A DNA stretch of 64,000 nt from an uncultured Alphaproteobacteria bacterium (GTDB lineage: Bacteria; Pseudomonadota; Alphaproteobacteria; RF32; CAG-239): positions 124,001 through 188,000 of the forward strand of contig CALXYB010000001.1 of assembly GCA_944392835.1 (NCBI GenBank). The letters are read 5' to 3'. A program made the translations under genes and the position numbers. Every line of letters begins with the position of its first letter. Position 1 is the first letter of the stretch. Shown piece by piece: positions 37,813 to 45,916 of this stretch. The notes under the pieces are model-generated. The model did not search any database. It was not told the origin of the DNA and worked only from the letters and a program-made list of their open reading frames with translations.

Positions 37813-38379
37813 ATGAAAATTACATTGACAGGCAAACAAGTTGATATTGGCGACAGACTTCGCAAACATGTTGAAGAAGCCATTGAAAACTCTGTAAACA
37901 AATATTTTAATGCGCCCATCAGCTGCACCGTCGCTTTCTCTAAAGAAGGTGAAGATTTTAATGCTGAAGTAACGGTTCATCCTGCTAAAAACATTGTTTT
38001 GAAAGGTTCTGGCGTTGCCGGAGATCCTTATTCGGCTTTTGACAATGCGAATACGCATATTGCAACACGTCTGCGCCGTAACAAAAACAAACTCAACGAC
38101 CACAAAGGCAAACTTGGCCTGGCCGAGTTAGCCAACGAAGCTGTCTTCCCGTTGCACGAAACAGAAGACGAAATGGATATTGATGTTAACGCTCCGTTGA
38201 CCATTGCAGAAACAGATGCCAACATTCCGGTTTGTACCGTAAGTGAAGCTGTTATGTATATGGACTTAGCCAACGAAGCTGCCATCATGTTCAGAAACAG
38301 TGCAAACAACCACATCAGCATGGTATATCGTCGCAAAGATGGTAACATTGGCTGGGTTGAGCCGAAGGCAGACAAATAG
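37813..38379 (+). CDS. hpf: Ribosome hibernation promoting factor, long form
   Basis: A 188-aa protein. The ATG at 37813 has AAGGAAG upstream; a TTG five codons earlier falls on that site. The N-terminal ~100 residues are the HPF/RaiA domain (ITGKQVDIGDRLRKHVEEAI-like start, GDPYSAFDNANTHIATRLRR). The C-terminal ~55 residues (VSEAVMYMDLANEAAIMFRN, ISMVYRRKDGNIGWVEP) form the dimerisation domain used to pair 70S ribosomes as 100S particles in stationary phase. Confidence 0.95.
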   Translation: MKITLTGKQVDIGDRLRKHVEEAIENSVNKYFNAPISCTVAFSKEGEDFNAEVTVHPAKNIVLKGSGVAGDPYSAFDNANTHIATRLRRNKNKLNDHKGKLGLAELANEAVFPLHETEDEMDIDVNAPLTIAETDANIPVCTVSEAVMYMDLANEAAIMFRNSANNHISMVYRRKDGNIGWVEPKADK

Positions 38380-38405
38380 TTTCAATTACAAAAGGCAATA
38401 AATTA

Positions 38406-38849
38406 ATGAAAATCTCTGACATAATGACCGAGAAGAATGTTGTTTTGGGCCTAAAAGCCAATTCTAAAAGACAGCTTTTGCAAGAACTGGCGAGCAAAGC
38501 AGCAGAGCTCACGGGCATTAACGAAAGAACAATTTTTGACATCGTCTTAGAACGCGAAAACTTGGGTTCTACAGGATTTGGCGGAGGCACGGCCCTTCCG
38601 CACGGCAGAATTCCGGAATTAGATAAAGTTTATGGCTTATTTGCTAAACTAAATGCACCCGTAGACTTTGAAGCCGTTGACAACAAACCGGTAGATTTAA
38701 TCTTTTTACTGCTTTCACCGGAAGGGAGCGGGGCCGACCATTTGACGGCTTTAGCTCAAATCTCTCGCATTTTAAAAGACGAAAGCACCTGTGAGAAATT
38801 GAGACAAATCAATAGCAGCGAAGAAATTTATGCTGTTTTGAACAACTAA
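38406..38849 (+). CDS. ptsN: Nitrogen regulatory PTS protein EIIA-Ntr
   Basis: A 147-aa protein of the PTS EIIA fructose/mannitol-type fold. The phospho-acceptor is His66 in TALPHGRIP. It receives phosphate from the PtsP/PtsO chain, not encoded here, and in other proteobacteria controls K+ transport, kinases and envelope stress. It is the last gene of the rpoN-hpf-ptsN group, before a terminator. Confidence 0.95.
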   Translation: MKISDIMTEKNVVLGLKANSKRQLLQELASKAAELTGINERTIFDIVLERENLGSTGFGGGTALPHGRIPELDKVYGLFAKLNAPVDFEAVDNKPVDLIFLLLSPEGSGADHLTALAQISRILKDESTCEKLRQINSSEEIYAVLNN

Positions 38850-38850
38850 A

Positions 38851-38876
38851 AAAAGCCGGCTCTTGCCGGCTTTTTT
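38851..38876 (+). terminator. Terminator after ptsN
   Basis: Perfect stem AAAAGCCGGC/GCCGGCTTTT with TCTT loop and T run, immediately after the ptsN stop codon. Confidence 0.92.
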
Positions 38877-38889
38877 ATTTTAACAACCA

Positions 38890-39126
38890 CTAATGAACAC
38901 TCAACGGTAACAAATCATTTTGCTTAGCCACAATAAAAGCAAAATCCCGGTTATCCGTAGCTGCAATTTTGGTCCCGTCGGCCGCATAAATTAACCACAT
39001 ATTTTTACCATCATATACATCATTCTTAATGAATGCCACGTTTTCGTCATTCCACGAATACCAAGCCTGTTCCTCTTCTGGCAAAAGAGAAAAGCCCTCA
39101 AGTTTATCTTTCAAATTATCATTCAT
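38890..39126 (-). CDS. DUF1150 family protein
   Basis: A 78-aa soluble protein. The C-terminal half, WLIYAADGTKIAATDNRDFA, and the final LLPLSVH match the DUF1150 family, which is nearly restricted to Alphaproteobacteria and often lies near a small heat-shock protein gene. Function unknown. It is on the opposite strand from its neighbours, between the ptsN terminator and a histidine kinase. Confidence 0.8.
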   Translation of the reverse strand: MNDNLKDKLEGFSLLPEEEQAWYSWNDENVAFIKNDVYDGKNMWLIYAADGTKIAATDNRDFAFIVAKQNDLLPLSVH

Positions 39127-39227
39127 CGCTCGCTGCTTTCTTTGTATTTATTTTCGTATATTATTGCTATTTTATTAAATAAGCACTAAAATCAGGCAAT
39201 CAATCACAAATTATTGCGAGAAAAAAG

Positions 39228-40907
39228 ATGTTTTTCAGCCTAAACAAAAAATTTATCTACACTCTGGCTCTGTTCTTTATCTTTATGGCGGTTATTTTTG
39301 TATATACTTTTTACATTGTCTATGGCAGCAAAATTCAAGAAGAACAAAAATCCACCATTCTGCGTAACCAACAATACATTGAGCTTTTATATGAAAACAT
39401 CAATCTGCGCAAAGATATCCGCAAGTTTATAAACGCCTCAAATACAAACATCATAGACACCGACAACCTCAACACCATCAGAGATGAAAGAAATATTAAA
39501 GAAAAGCAAGCTGAGCTGAGCTTAGAACAGCAAAGGACTACCCAAATGGTTCAAAATTATGATGAAAGATACAAAGCCATTACGGAAGGCATTCGGCTTG
39601 TTTTTGCCAGCTCTTTCTTAATTATTTTTTCAATGCTTCTCATTGGCTTTTTAATGCGACGACTAGTCCTGAGCCCAATCAACAAATTAGCTGCTGTCAG
39701 CCGCCTTGTATCATTAGGAGATTATGATTGTCGCGTAGATATTACCAAACAACGCTATTTTCACGATGAACTTGATGATTTATCCCATACCTTTAACCAA
39801 ATGCTTGATAACATTCAAGATAGCATCCAACAAATTAAAGATCAGAAAACCTTTTTACAATCCATTATTGATGGTATTCCAGACGGTATCCGCGTCATAG
39901 ACAAGGATGGAAATATTATTATTGCCAACAAAGAATATTACAAACAAATCGGAACAAATAAAAATTGTATCGGTCAAAAATGCTATTTTTCCTCCCAAGG
40001 AAGAAAAGAGCCTTGCTCTGCCAGCATGTTCACTTGTCCTTTGCGTGAAATTATGGAAAACAATGCTCCCAATGTCAAAGTCATTCAACAATTTACCAAT
40101 GCACCTAACCGTCATTTAGCCATCAACGCGGCCCCCTTATACATCAACAAAGAAAAAAATTACATTGTAGAAGCCATCCGCGACTTAAGCGAGGACATTC
40201 GCTTTTCTCACCAACAAAAACTATCTTCTTTGGGCTTTTTAGCCACCTCTGTTGCCCATGAGATGAAAAACCATCTAGGCTCCATTCGCATCATCATTGA
40301 AGGCTTATTAGAAAAATTCCATAAAGATCCAAAAGATAAAAGCGAGGAGAAAAAATATCTTTCTCTCATCAATGATGAACTTAATCTCTGCGTTGAAGTA
40401 CCCGAACGCCTACTCAAATTAGCGCAATTTTCAACAGATATGAACCAAGAAATTAACTGTACAAATGTCATCAATGACGCATTATCTTTACTTGACTATG
40501 AAGCAAAGCGCAATGGCGTTGAGATAGAATTCATCCACCCAAAAAAAGAGCTTTACCTTATTGGTTCTGAAAGCGACTTCAAAATGGCTCTAATAAACCT
40601 GATTCAAAATGCTTTCAAAGCCATGCCTAATGGAGGAAAACTTCAAATTGAAATTAAACAAAAGCGGCAAAATCTTGAAATCAAAATTTCTGACAACGGC
40701 ATCGGCATTCCGGCGGACAAAATCAACCGCATATTTGAGCCGTTTTATTCAGAAGGAAATAATTCTGCTCGCAGCCAAGGAACAGGCTTGGGTTTATCCA
40801 TTGTCAAATCCATCATAGAAAACTTTCATGCCAATATCTCTGTCCGCAGCAAAGAAAAAGAAGGCACTTGTTTTACCTTAAATTTTCCGATACTTACAAA
40901 GAAATAA
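39228..40907 (+). CDS. PAS-domain sensor histidine kinase with Cys-rich PAS insert
   Basis: A 559-aa membrane kinase. Two membrane helices (about 9-32 and 123-143) enclose a ~90-residue periplasmic, mostly coiled part. A HAMP domain (about 144-200) and a PAS domain (about 205-320) follow. The PAS loop has four Cys (C247, C252, C263, C270; GQKCYF, EPC, TCPL), a pattern seen in NtrB-like kinases and possibly binding metal or reacting to redox. H344 in AHEMKNHL is the phospho-acceptor, and the ATPase domain ends with GTGLGLSIVKSI. No partner response regulator lies next to it; infA follows. Confidence 0.88.
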   Translation: MFFSLNKKFIYTLALFFIFMAVIFVYTFYIVYGSKIQEEQKSTILRNQQYIELLYENINLRKDIRKFINASNTNIIDTDNLNTIRDERNIKEKQAELSLEQQRTTQMVQNYDERYKAITEGIRLVFASSFLIIFSMLLIGFLMRRLVLSPINKLAAVSRLVSLGDYDCRVDITKQRYFHDELDDLSHTFNQMLDNIQDSIQQIKDQKTFLQSIIDGIPDGIRVIDKDGNIIIANKEYYKQIGTNKNCIGQKCYFSSQGRKEPCSASMFTCPLREIMENNAPNVKVIQQFTNAPNRHLAINAAPLYINKEKNYIVEAIRDLSEDIRFSHQQKLSSLGFLATSVAHEMKNHLGSIRIIIEGLLEKFHKDPKDKSEEKKYLSLINDELNLCVEVPERLLKLAQFSTDMNQEINCTNVINDALSLLDYEAKRNGVEIEFIHPKKELYLIGSESDFKMALINLIQNAFKAMPNGGKLQIEIKQKRQNLEIKISDNGIGIPADKINRIFEPFYSEGNNSARSQGTGLGLSIVKSIIENFHANISVRSKEKEGTCFTLNFPILTKK

Positions 40908-40968
40908 TTTGCAAAAATAAAAATTAAGGTTTATACAAATAAAAAAATAAATAAAAAAGGAACATTTT

Positions 40969-41190
40969 ATGAGTAAAGAAGAACTTCTTGAACTGACAGG
41001 CGAAGTAATTGAAAAATTACCTAACGCCATGTTCAGAGTAAGATTAGAAAACGGCGTTGAAATCCTAGCGCATACAGCAGGAAAAATGCGCAAGTTTCGC
41101 ATCCGTGTTATGGTCGGAGACAAGGTAGACATTGAAATGACCCCTTATGACCTAACTAAAGGGCGCATTACTTTCCGCCACAAAGAATAA
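40969..41190 (+). CDS. infA: Translation initiation factor IF-1
   Basis: A 73-aa OB-fold protein with [22 protein letters not shown] and [23 protein letters not shown], typical of IF-1. It blocks the A site during initiation. Preceded by AAAGGAAC, followed by a bidirectional terminator. Confidence 0.98.
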   Translation: MSKEELLELTGEVIEKLPNAMFRVRLENGVEILAHTAGKMRKFRIRVMVGDKVDIEMTPYDLTKGRITFRHKE

Positions 41191-41191
41191 T

Positions 41192-41218
41192 AAAAAAACC
41201 CGCCAAGCGGGTTTTTTT
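41192..41218. terminator. Bidirectional terminator between infA and the DedA-like gene
   Basis: Stem CCCGC/GCGGG with CAA loop, flanked by seven A and seven T, so it serves the converging genes on both strands. Confidence 0.9.
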
Positions 41219-41223
41219 ATTGC

Positions 41224-41838
41224 TTAAAACAACTTAATACAGGCAAAGCCACCTATAAGCAAAGCCATAAACAAGATTGAGAGCATTCCAAGATTTTTCT
41301 CAATATAATCTTTCATAGGCTCTCCAAACTTTTTCAAAAGCCAAGCCACCAAATAAAATCTAAAGCCACGAGCCACAACGGATGCCAACATAAAGACAAC
41401 AAAATCCAAATGCACTACACCACTGGCTATTGTAATAACCTTATACGGGAAAGGCGTAACCCCCGCACCAAAAACAATCCAAGCGCCCCACTCATGATAA
41501 TATTCCTTAAATACATCAAACTGGTGCATATAACCATAAAATGTCAAAATTGGACGCGCAATCAAATCAAAGAAGAATACCCCAATTGCATAACCGAAAG
41601 CGCCGCCAAGTACGCTGGCGATTGTTGCAACCGTAGCGATTCGCCAAGCCTTCGCAGGCGTTGCCAAGACCATCGGGATAAGCATAACATCCGGTGGAAT
41701 AGGGAAAAATGAGCTTTCAATAAAAGCCACCGCAAACAAAAAATACATCGCATTCGGACGCGATGCCAAATTAATCATATAATCATAAGTCGCTTTAACC
41801 AAGGCATGGAAATAATCTGATACTTTACGCAATAACAT
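41224..41838 (-). CDS. DedA/YqaA-family membrane protein
   Basis: A 204-aa inner-membrane protein of the SNARE-associated (VTT) family. It has ESSFFPIPPDVMLIPM in the first re-entrant segment and GAGVTPFPYKVITIASG in the second, plus about four hydrophobic helices. DedA relatives translocate undecaprenyl phosphate or phospholipids in other bacteria; the exact substrate of the YqaA branch is not known. It converges on infA. Confidence 0.88.
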   Translation of the reverse strand: MLLRKVSDYFHALVKATYDYMINLASRPNAMYFLFAVAFIESSFFPIPPDVMLIPMVLATPAKAWRIATVATIASVLGGAFGYAIGVFFFDLIARPILTFYGYMHQFDVFKEYYHEWGAWIVFGAGVTPFPYKVITIASGVVHLDFVVFMLASVVARGFRFYLVAWLLKKFGEPMKDYIEKNLGMLSILFMALLIGGFACIKLF

Positions 41839-41878
41839 TCTTTATCCTTTTCAACAAATCTATTTGATGATAACAGAA

Positions 41879-42514
41879 TTATTCAAGATGCAAAGCTAAT
41901 TTTTCAATTTCCTGCCTATTTTCCACATAAATAACCTTAGGATGTTCCAATTTATCTCTAAACTTATCAAAACGTTCCTGAGATGTTCCGACACAAACAA
42001 CTTTTGGTGAATTTTTTTGCAAATAAAGCCCGGCAGCAAGAAAATCACACACGCCAAAACAACTCCATCCATTGTTTCTGATATCTTCCCGCCACGGCAA
42101 TTCAAACGGCTGATAATCTTCAATCATCAAAACATCATGCTTTTTACCACCCTCGCAATAAGCTCCGATAACTTCCGCCAAACGAGATAAATCAAGAGGC
42201 TTTGAAAAATAATGAGCAATTCCCTTGGCTGCAGCCAATTCTTTATCTGCTTCCACCGTTGTCAATATAACCGGCACATAAGTTTTAAATATCTTACGCA
42301 ATAAGTGCAAAACTTCCCAACCGCTTGCTTCCGGCATATTAACATCCAAAACAACCACATCCGGTATTTCAGACTGTATATATTGCAAAAATTTATCAAC
42401 TTTTGCCTCTGCAAAAACCTTAAATCCACGTGTTTCTAAAAAGCTCTTACAAAGCTCCAAAAAGAGCAAGTCGTCATCAAGTATAAAAACTTTTCCGGCT
42501 TTTTTTACTTTCAT
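41879..42514 (-). CDS. Two-module receiver-like protein
   Basis: A 211-aa protein. The first ~120 residues form a complete receiver domain: acidic pocket DDD (13-15), phospho-acceptor D57 in LDVNMP, the Thr in ILTTVEA and the Lys in YFSKP. The second half (about 125-211) repeats a receiver-like fold (VLMIEDYQPFELPWREDI, KVVCVGTS, KVIYVEN) without the phospho-acceptor, and there is no DNA-binding domain. The ATG at 42514 (GGAG six bases upstream) is preferred over one that starts next to the folD stop. It probably relays phosphate or binds a partner. It forms one unit with folD. Confidence 0.8.
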   Translation of the reverse strand: MKVKKAGKVFILDDDLLFLELCKSFLETRGFKVFAEAKVDKFLQYIQSEIPDVVVLDVNMPEASGWEVLHLLRKIFKTYVPVILTTVEADKELAAAKGIAHYFSKPLDLSRLAEVIGAYCEGGKKHDVLMIEDYQPFELPWREDIRNNGWSCFGVCDFLAAGLYLQKNSPKVVCVGTSQERFDKFRDKLEHPKVIYVENRQEIEKLALHLE

Positions 42515-42526
42515 AGGCAACTCCAT

Positions 42527-43369
42527 CTAAGCTTTGCTTTGCCTATAAGCCTGATATGTATTTTCAAGCAACATCGCAATAGTCATTGGTCCAACCCCTC
42601 CGGGAACAGGTGTTATATAGGCAGCCTTATTGACAACCTCATCAAAATCCACATCGCCGCAAAGCTTTCCGTTAATCCGGTTAATTCCGACATCAATAAC
42701 CGTTGCGCCTTCTTTAACCCAATCAGCCTTAACCATTTTAGCCTTTCCACAGGCTGCAATCAAAATATCCGCTTGTTTTGTAATCTCCGGCAAATTCCGC
42801 GTTTTTGTATGAACAACCGTAACCGTACAATCATTATTCAGAAGCAATGCGGCCAATGGTTTTCCGACAATATTAGAACGGCCGATAATAACAGCATGCA
42901 TCCCGGCCAAACTTTTGTGAACTGTTTTAAGCAAATACAAAATACCTGCTGGCGTTGCCGAAACGATAGCGCGTTCATCTTTAACCGACAACAAACCGGC
43001 ATTTTGCGGTGTAAACCCGTCCACATCTTTTTCTGGCTTAATATGTTCAATAATTTTTCTGGAATCAATATGCTTGGGCAAAGGCAATTGCACCATAACA
43101 CCATGAATATTTTTATCCTCATTCAGATTATCAATCAGAGCCAATACTTCAGCTTCCGTAGTTTCCTCCGGCAAATGATGGAGATCACAATCCATTCCGG
43201 CTTCTATGGCTGCCTTTTGCTTGTTTCTGTCATAAATCAGACTAGCTTCATCATTTCCAACCAAAATCACGGCCAAATGCGGTTTATGCCCCAGAGACAT
43301 TATTTCTTGTCCAAACTTTTCGCGCAAAGCCAAAGCAATTTCCTTACCTTTAATCAGATTCGCCACCAT
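42527..43369 (-). CDS. folD: Methylenetetrahydrofolate dehydrogenase/cyclohydrolase
   Basis: A 280-aa bifunctional enzyme interconverting 5,10-methylene-, methenyl- and 10-formyl-tetrahydrofolate with NADP. The conserved YDRNKQKAAIEAGMD, VQLPLPKHID, DVDGF, GRSNIVGKPLA and PGGVGPMTIAMLLENT motifs are visible. ATG at 43369 with AAGGAA upstream; in-frame TTGs before it are less likely. It overlaps the YggU gene by 20 bp. Confidence 0.97.
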   Translation of the reverse strand: MVANLIKGKEIALALREKFGQEIMSLGHKPHLAVILVGNDEASLIYDRNKQKAAIEAGMDCDLHHLPEETTEAEVLALIDNLNEDKNIHGVMVQLPLPKHIDSRKIIEHIKPEKDVDGFTPQNAGLLSVKDERAIVSATPAGILYLLKTVHKSLAGMHAVIIGRSNIVGKPLAALLLNNDCTVTVVHTKTRNLPEITKQADILIAACGKAKMVKADWVKEGATVIDVGINRINGKLCGDVDFDEVVNKAAYITPVPGGVGPMTIAMLLENTYQAYRQSKA

Positions 43370-43667
43370 CAACAATTCCTTCCAATTCAGACTTTAACTT
43401 ATCCGAAAGCGGCAACAAAAGTTTTTTACACCTATCTGTCTCTCCGCTGATTAAACTAATTTCGCTTTTAGGGATTTTAAACATTTTGCTCAAAAATTTT
43501 ATCAGTTCCTGATTAGCCTTACCTTTTTCCGGCACAGCCACGACATTGATTTTCAAAAATTCTTGTCCGTCTGCATCCACAAAAATCCCCTTAAATGAGC
43601 AAGAAGAGGCATTGGGAGTCAACCTCACTCTTAAAACAAGATGACTATCTTTTTCCTCAAAAAACAA
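43350..43667 (-). CDS. DUF167/YggU family protein
   Basis: A 105-aa protein with the YggU pattern: VRLTPNASS, a LKINVVAVPEKGKANQELIKFL stretch and SLISGETDRCKKLLL. Function unknown, widely conserved; commonly next to yggT and folD, as here. Its end overlaps the folD start. Confidence 0.9.
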   Translation of the reverse strand: MFFEEKDSHLVLRVRLTPNASSCSFKGIFVDADGQEFLKINVVAVPEKGKANQELIKFLSKMFKIPKSEISLISGETDRCKKLLLPLSDKLKSELEGIVDGGESD

Positions 43668-43690
43668 CTTGTCTAACCTTCAAAACTCAA

Positions 43691-43740
43691 AAAAAGGGCG
43701 AAAGCCGCACAAATACAAAACCTGCGCATAACTTTCGCCC
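43691..43740 (-). terminator. Long-loop terminator between yggT and yggU
   Basis: Perfect 9-bp arms GGGCGAAAG (43740-43732 on the minus strand) and CTTTCGCCC, a 27-nt loop, and a run of T. The loop is unusually long and contains a possible inner pairing of GCGCA with TGTGC. Confidence 0.6.
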
Positions 43741-43772
43741 AAAACTTCCGTCTCAATTTTTAAACGGTTTTC

Positions 43773-44072
43773 TTATAAAACCAACTCAGAAAGACGATAG
43801 ACCAAACGGCCTACAAACAACAAACCAAGCAACAAAATAAAGGGCGAAAAGTCAAAACCCGAAACTGGCGGAATTTTGCTGCGAATTTTAGCATAAACCG
43901 GCTCTGTTGCCTTTTCCAAAATCTCCATAGTCTTCTGAGCATATTTATTATTAGCTTCCAAGATTTTGAAGTGAATTAGCCAATGCAAAACAACTTCAAC
44001 GACAACAACCTTAAAATAGATGTCAACCACCAGAGCGATGATGTAAAAAAACGGCTCCAACAAAACACCCAT
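43773..44072 (-). CDS. YggT family membrane protein
   Basis: A 99-aa inner-membrane protein with two hydrophobic segments (about 5-35 and 72-95) and the conserved TEPVYAKIRSKIPPVSGFDFSP turn between them. YggT proteins have been linked to osmotic tolerance and division-site functions in other bacteria, but the mechanism is unclear. It lies upstream of yggU and folD. Confidence 0.9.
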   Translation of the reverse strand: MGVLLEPFFYIIALVVDIYFKVVVVEVVLHWLIHFKILEANNKYAQKTMEILEKATEPVYAKIRSKIPPVSGFDFSPFILLLGLLFVGRLVYRLSELVL

Positions 44073-44168
44073 AGAAAAAACTCCTTACAAATTAAAACAT
44101 TCAGCTGATAAAATAAACGCTATTTTTTGCTTTGTCTAGTTCAATATGAACTTTCGCCACAAGAAGTT

Positions 44169-45266
44169 TTAGAGTTCTCTTCCTTGCAGTTCCCGAAAGC
44201 GCGACATATCAAAGGCACGTTTTCTAACCTCTGAATAATTATACTCAGGAGCATCTTTCAACGGCGGACGACGACCACTTAAGCGTTCAATATGCGCAGC
44301 CAAGCTTTCCCTTGTTTGGCGATTCTCATTACCCATACGTTTGAGCATCAGCATCTCGCCCATACTGTGGTCATATTGGTTCTGATATTGGTTGGGAGAC
44401 ATTGAACGCACCATCTGTTCTCTGAGCCAATCATACCAAACAAAGTTAGGTTGCAAATCTTTATCCCGAGCATGAGAAACACCATAGCCATTATCATCAT
44501 AACCATGATTTATGCCTGCTTCATAAGCATTTCTACCCAAATTTTGCAAAACATTTTCCGGCAAATTCCAGTATAAATCATGTTCTTTAAGCTCTTTTGC
44601 CGCACGATAATATTCCAAAGCCTTTTCATATTCGTTTTTTTCAACCTTTCTGTCAGCTTTGTCTTTTGTGGTTTGCTTAATCATACTACGCATCTGGCGA
44701 AGCTTCATCAATTTATAAGAAAGCTCATCAGCTTTCTCTTTTGCCTCCTTAAACACGCTGTTTTGATAAAGAGAAATACAAACCATCAGCTCCATCTCAC
44801 GTTGATAAGACATATCCAAAAAGTCATTGCGCTCACGCAAATCACCTTCAGAAACAAAGCCGTCATTCATATGTTTGATAATATCTTCTGTTTCATCAAT
44901 CCAGCGATAATATTCACGACTTGATGTACTCTCGGAGTTAATCTGCTCATAAGAATCTGCCAACATAAACTGCAAATCCTCACCCACATCCATAGCAATC
45001 TGATGTTGCATTTCATCAACCCGCAAATCCTGATTTCCGACCTTGAGCTTAATATCTTTGGGAGCCAAAGTCATCTGCCGAGCCAAAATATCGCCTTCTT
45101 CTTTACCGACCCGAAAACGATTTTGCACCGCGCGGCTTATAATATCTTGTGCCGAACGTCCTCTTGTGTGCTGACTGATATCCAAATTCGTCAGTCCCGT
45201 ATTAATCGCTTGCTTCATCCGACGCAAATGTTCTAACTTATCCGAATTTTGCGGTTGTTCAATCAT
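44169..45266 (-). CDS. Unknown 365-aa helical protein
   Basis: Not recognised. No signal peptide or membrane helix. Highly charged and helical, with coiled-coil-like stretches around 115-240 (Glu/Lys/Arg-rich with regular Leu/Met) and a Gln/Asn/Tyr-rich segment near 300 (SPNQYQNQYDHS). The ATG at 45266 has GGAGG in front; an in-frame TTG at 45278 overlaps that site. It lies 15 bp after the TerB-like gene and is probably in its operon. No domain assignment can be made. Confidence 0.65.
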   Translation of the reverse strand: MIEQPQNSDKLEHLRRMKQAINTGLTNLDISQHTRGRSAQDIISRAVQNRFRVGKEEGDILARQMTLAPKDIKLKVGNQDLRVDEMQHQIAMDVGEDLQFMLADSYEQINSESTSSREYYRWIDETEDIIKHMNDGFVSEGDLRERNDFLDMSYQREMELMVCISLYQNSVFKEAKEKADELSYKLMKLRQMRSMIKQTTKDKADRKVEKNEYEKALEYYRAAKELKEHDLYWNLPENVLQNLGRNAYEAGINHGYDDNGYGVSHARDKDLQPNFVWYDWLREQMVRSMSPNQYQNQYDHSMGEMLMLKRMGNENRQTRESLAAHIERLSGRRPPLKDAPEYNYSEVRKRAFDMSRFRELQGREL

Positions 45267-45281
45267 AACAGCCTCCAAAAG

Positions 45282-45731
45282 CTATTTCACTTCCTCAAAA
45301 ATAATTTTAGCTTGCTCAAGCCAAATAATCCGATCAATAATCCAATTACTGATTTGCTCAATCTTTTCAAGCTCAATTCCCATAGCCTGGCCGACACGCC
45401 CGATAAGCAAAGTTTCCTCATCGGAAAGCTCATCATCGGCATGAGCCAAAATGCACATTTCTTTAATCAGCTCCAAAGCAGCTCGCCGATTATCAATAAT
45501 CCTAACGGCATTAACCACTTCATCGTCATTATCAATTTTCAAAATTTCATCTACGCGTTTTTCAGAGATGCCATAGATTTTTGCCATTTTCCGAATAAAA
45601 ACCAGCTCATCTTCATCCAAATGTCCGTCAGCAGCGGCCAAACGAGAAAAAGCCTTCATAAAAGCCACTTTTTGGTCTTCATTGAGTTTTGATAAAACTT
45701 CCATATCTTGCTCCATTTTAAGCTCCGCCAT
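45282..45731 (-). CDS. TerB-like protein
   Basis: A 149-aa acidic, helical protein. The core (about 20-130) follows the TerB fold: FSRLAAADGHLDEDELVFIR, later ILAHADDELSDEETLLIGR, both with the Asp-rich helix-loop seen in this family, which binds divalent metals. The ATG at 45731 has AGAGGAAAC upstream; a longer open frame upstream codes for an unlikely hydrophobic leader and is rejected. The role is unknown; TerB domains occur in stress and phage-defence proteins. It is divergent from miaB. Confidence 0.8.
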   Translation of the reverse strand: MAELKMEQDMEVLSKLNEDQKVAFMKAFSRLAAADGHLDEDELVFIRKMAKIYGISEKRVDEILKIDNDDEVVNAVRIIDNRRAALELIKEMCILAHADDELSDEETLLIGRVGQAMGIELEKIEQISNWIIDRIIWLEQAKIIFEEVK

Positions 45732-45916
45732 AAGTTTCCTCTTAAATGATAATTTTGAGCAAATGATACAAGATATTTGCCCGACACGCAACAAAAAACA
45801 CCAAAAAGACAAAATAAACACATAGAAAACGTGAAAACTGCTAAAAATTCGTTGAAAAAGATAACACATTAACCTAAACTGATAGATAAAGATAAATTTT
45901 GGATATAGAGAAAAAC

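Noticed and set aside
42539..43450. Plus-strand open frame (303 codons) opposite folD
   Set aside because: Shadow of folD, which matches its family along its whole length.
45732..45869. N-terminal extension of the TerB-like frame with a hydrophobic segment
   Set aside because: No ribosome-binding site; the ATG at 45731 has AGAGGAAAC. The hydrophobic stretch comes from A/T-rich intergenic DNA.
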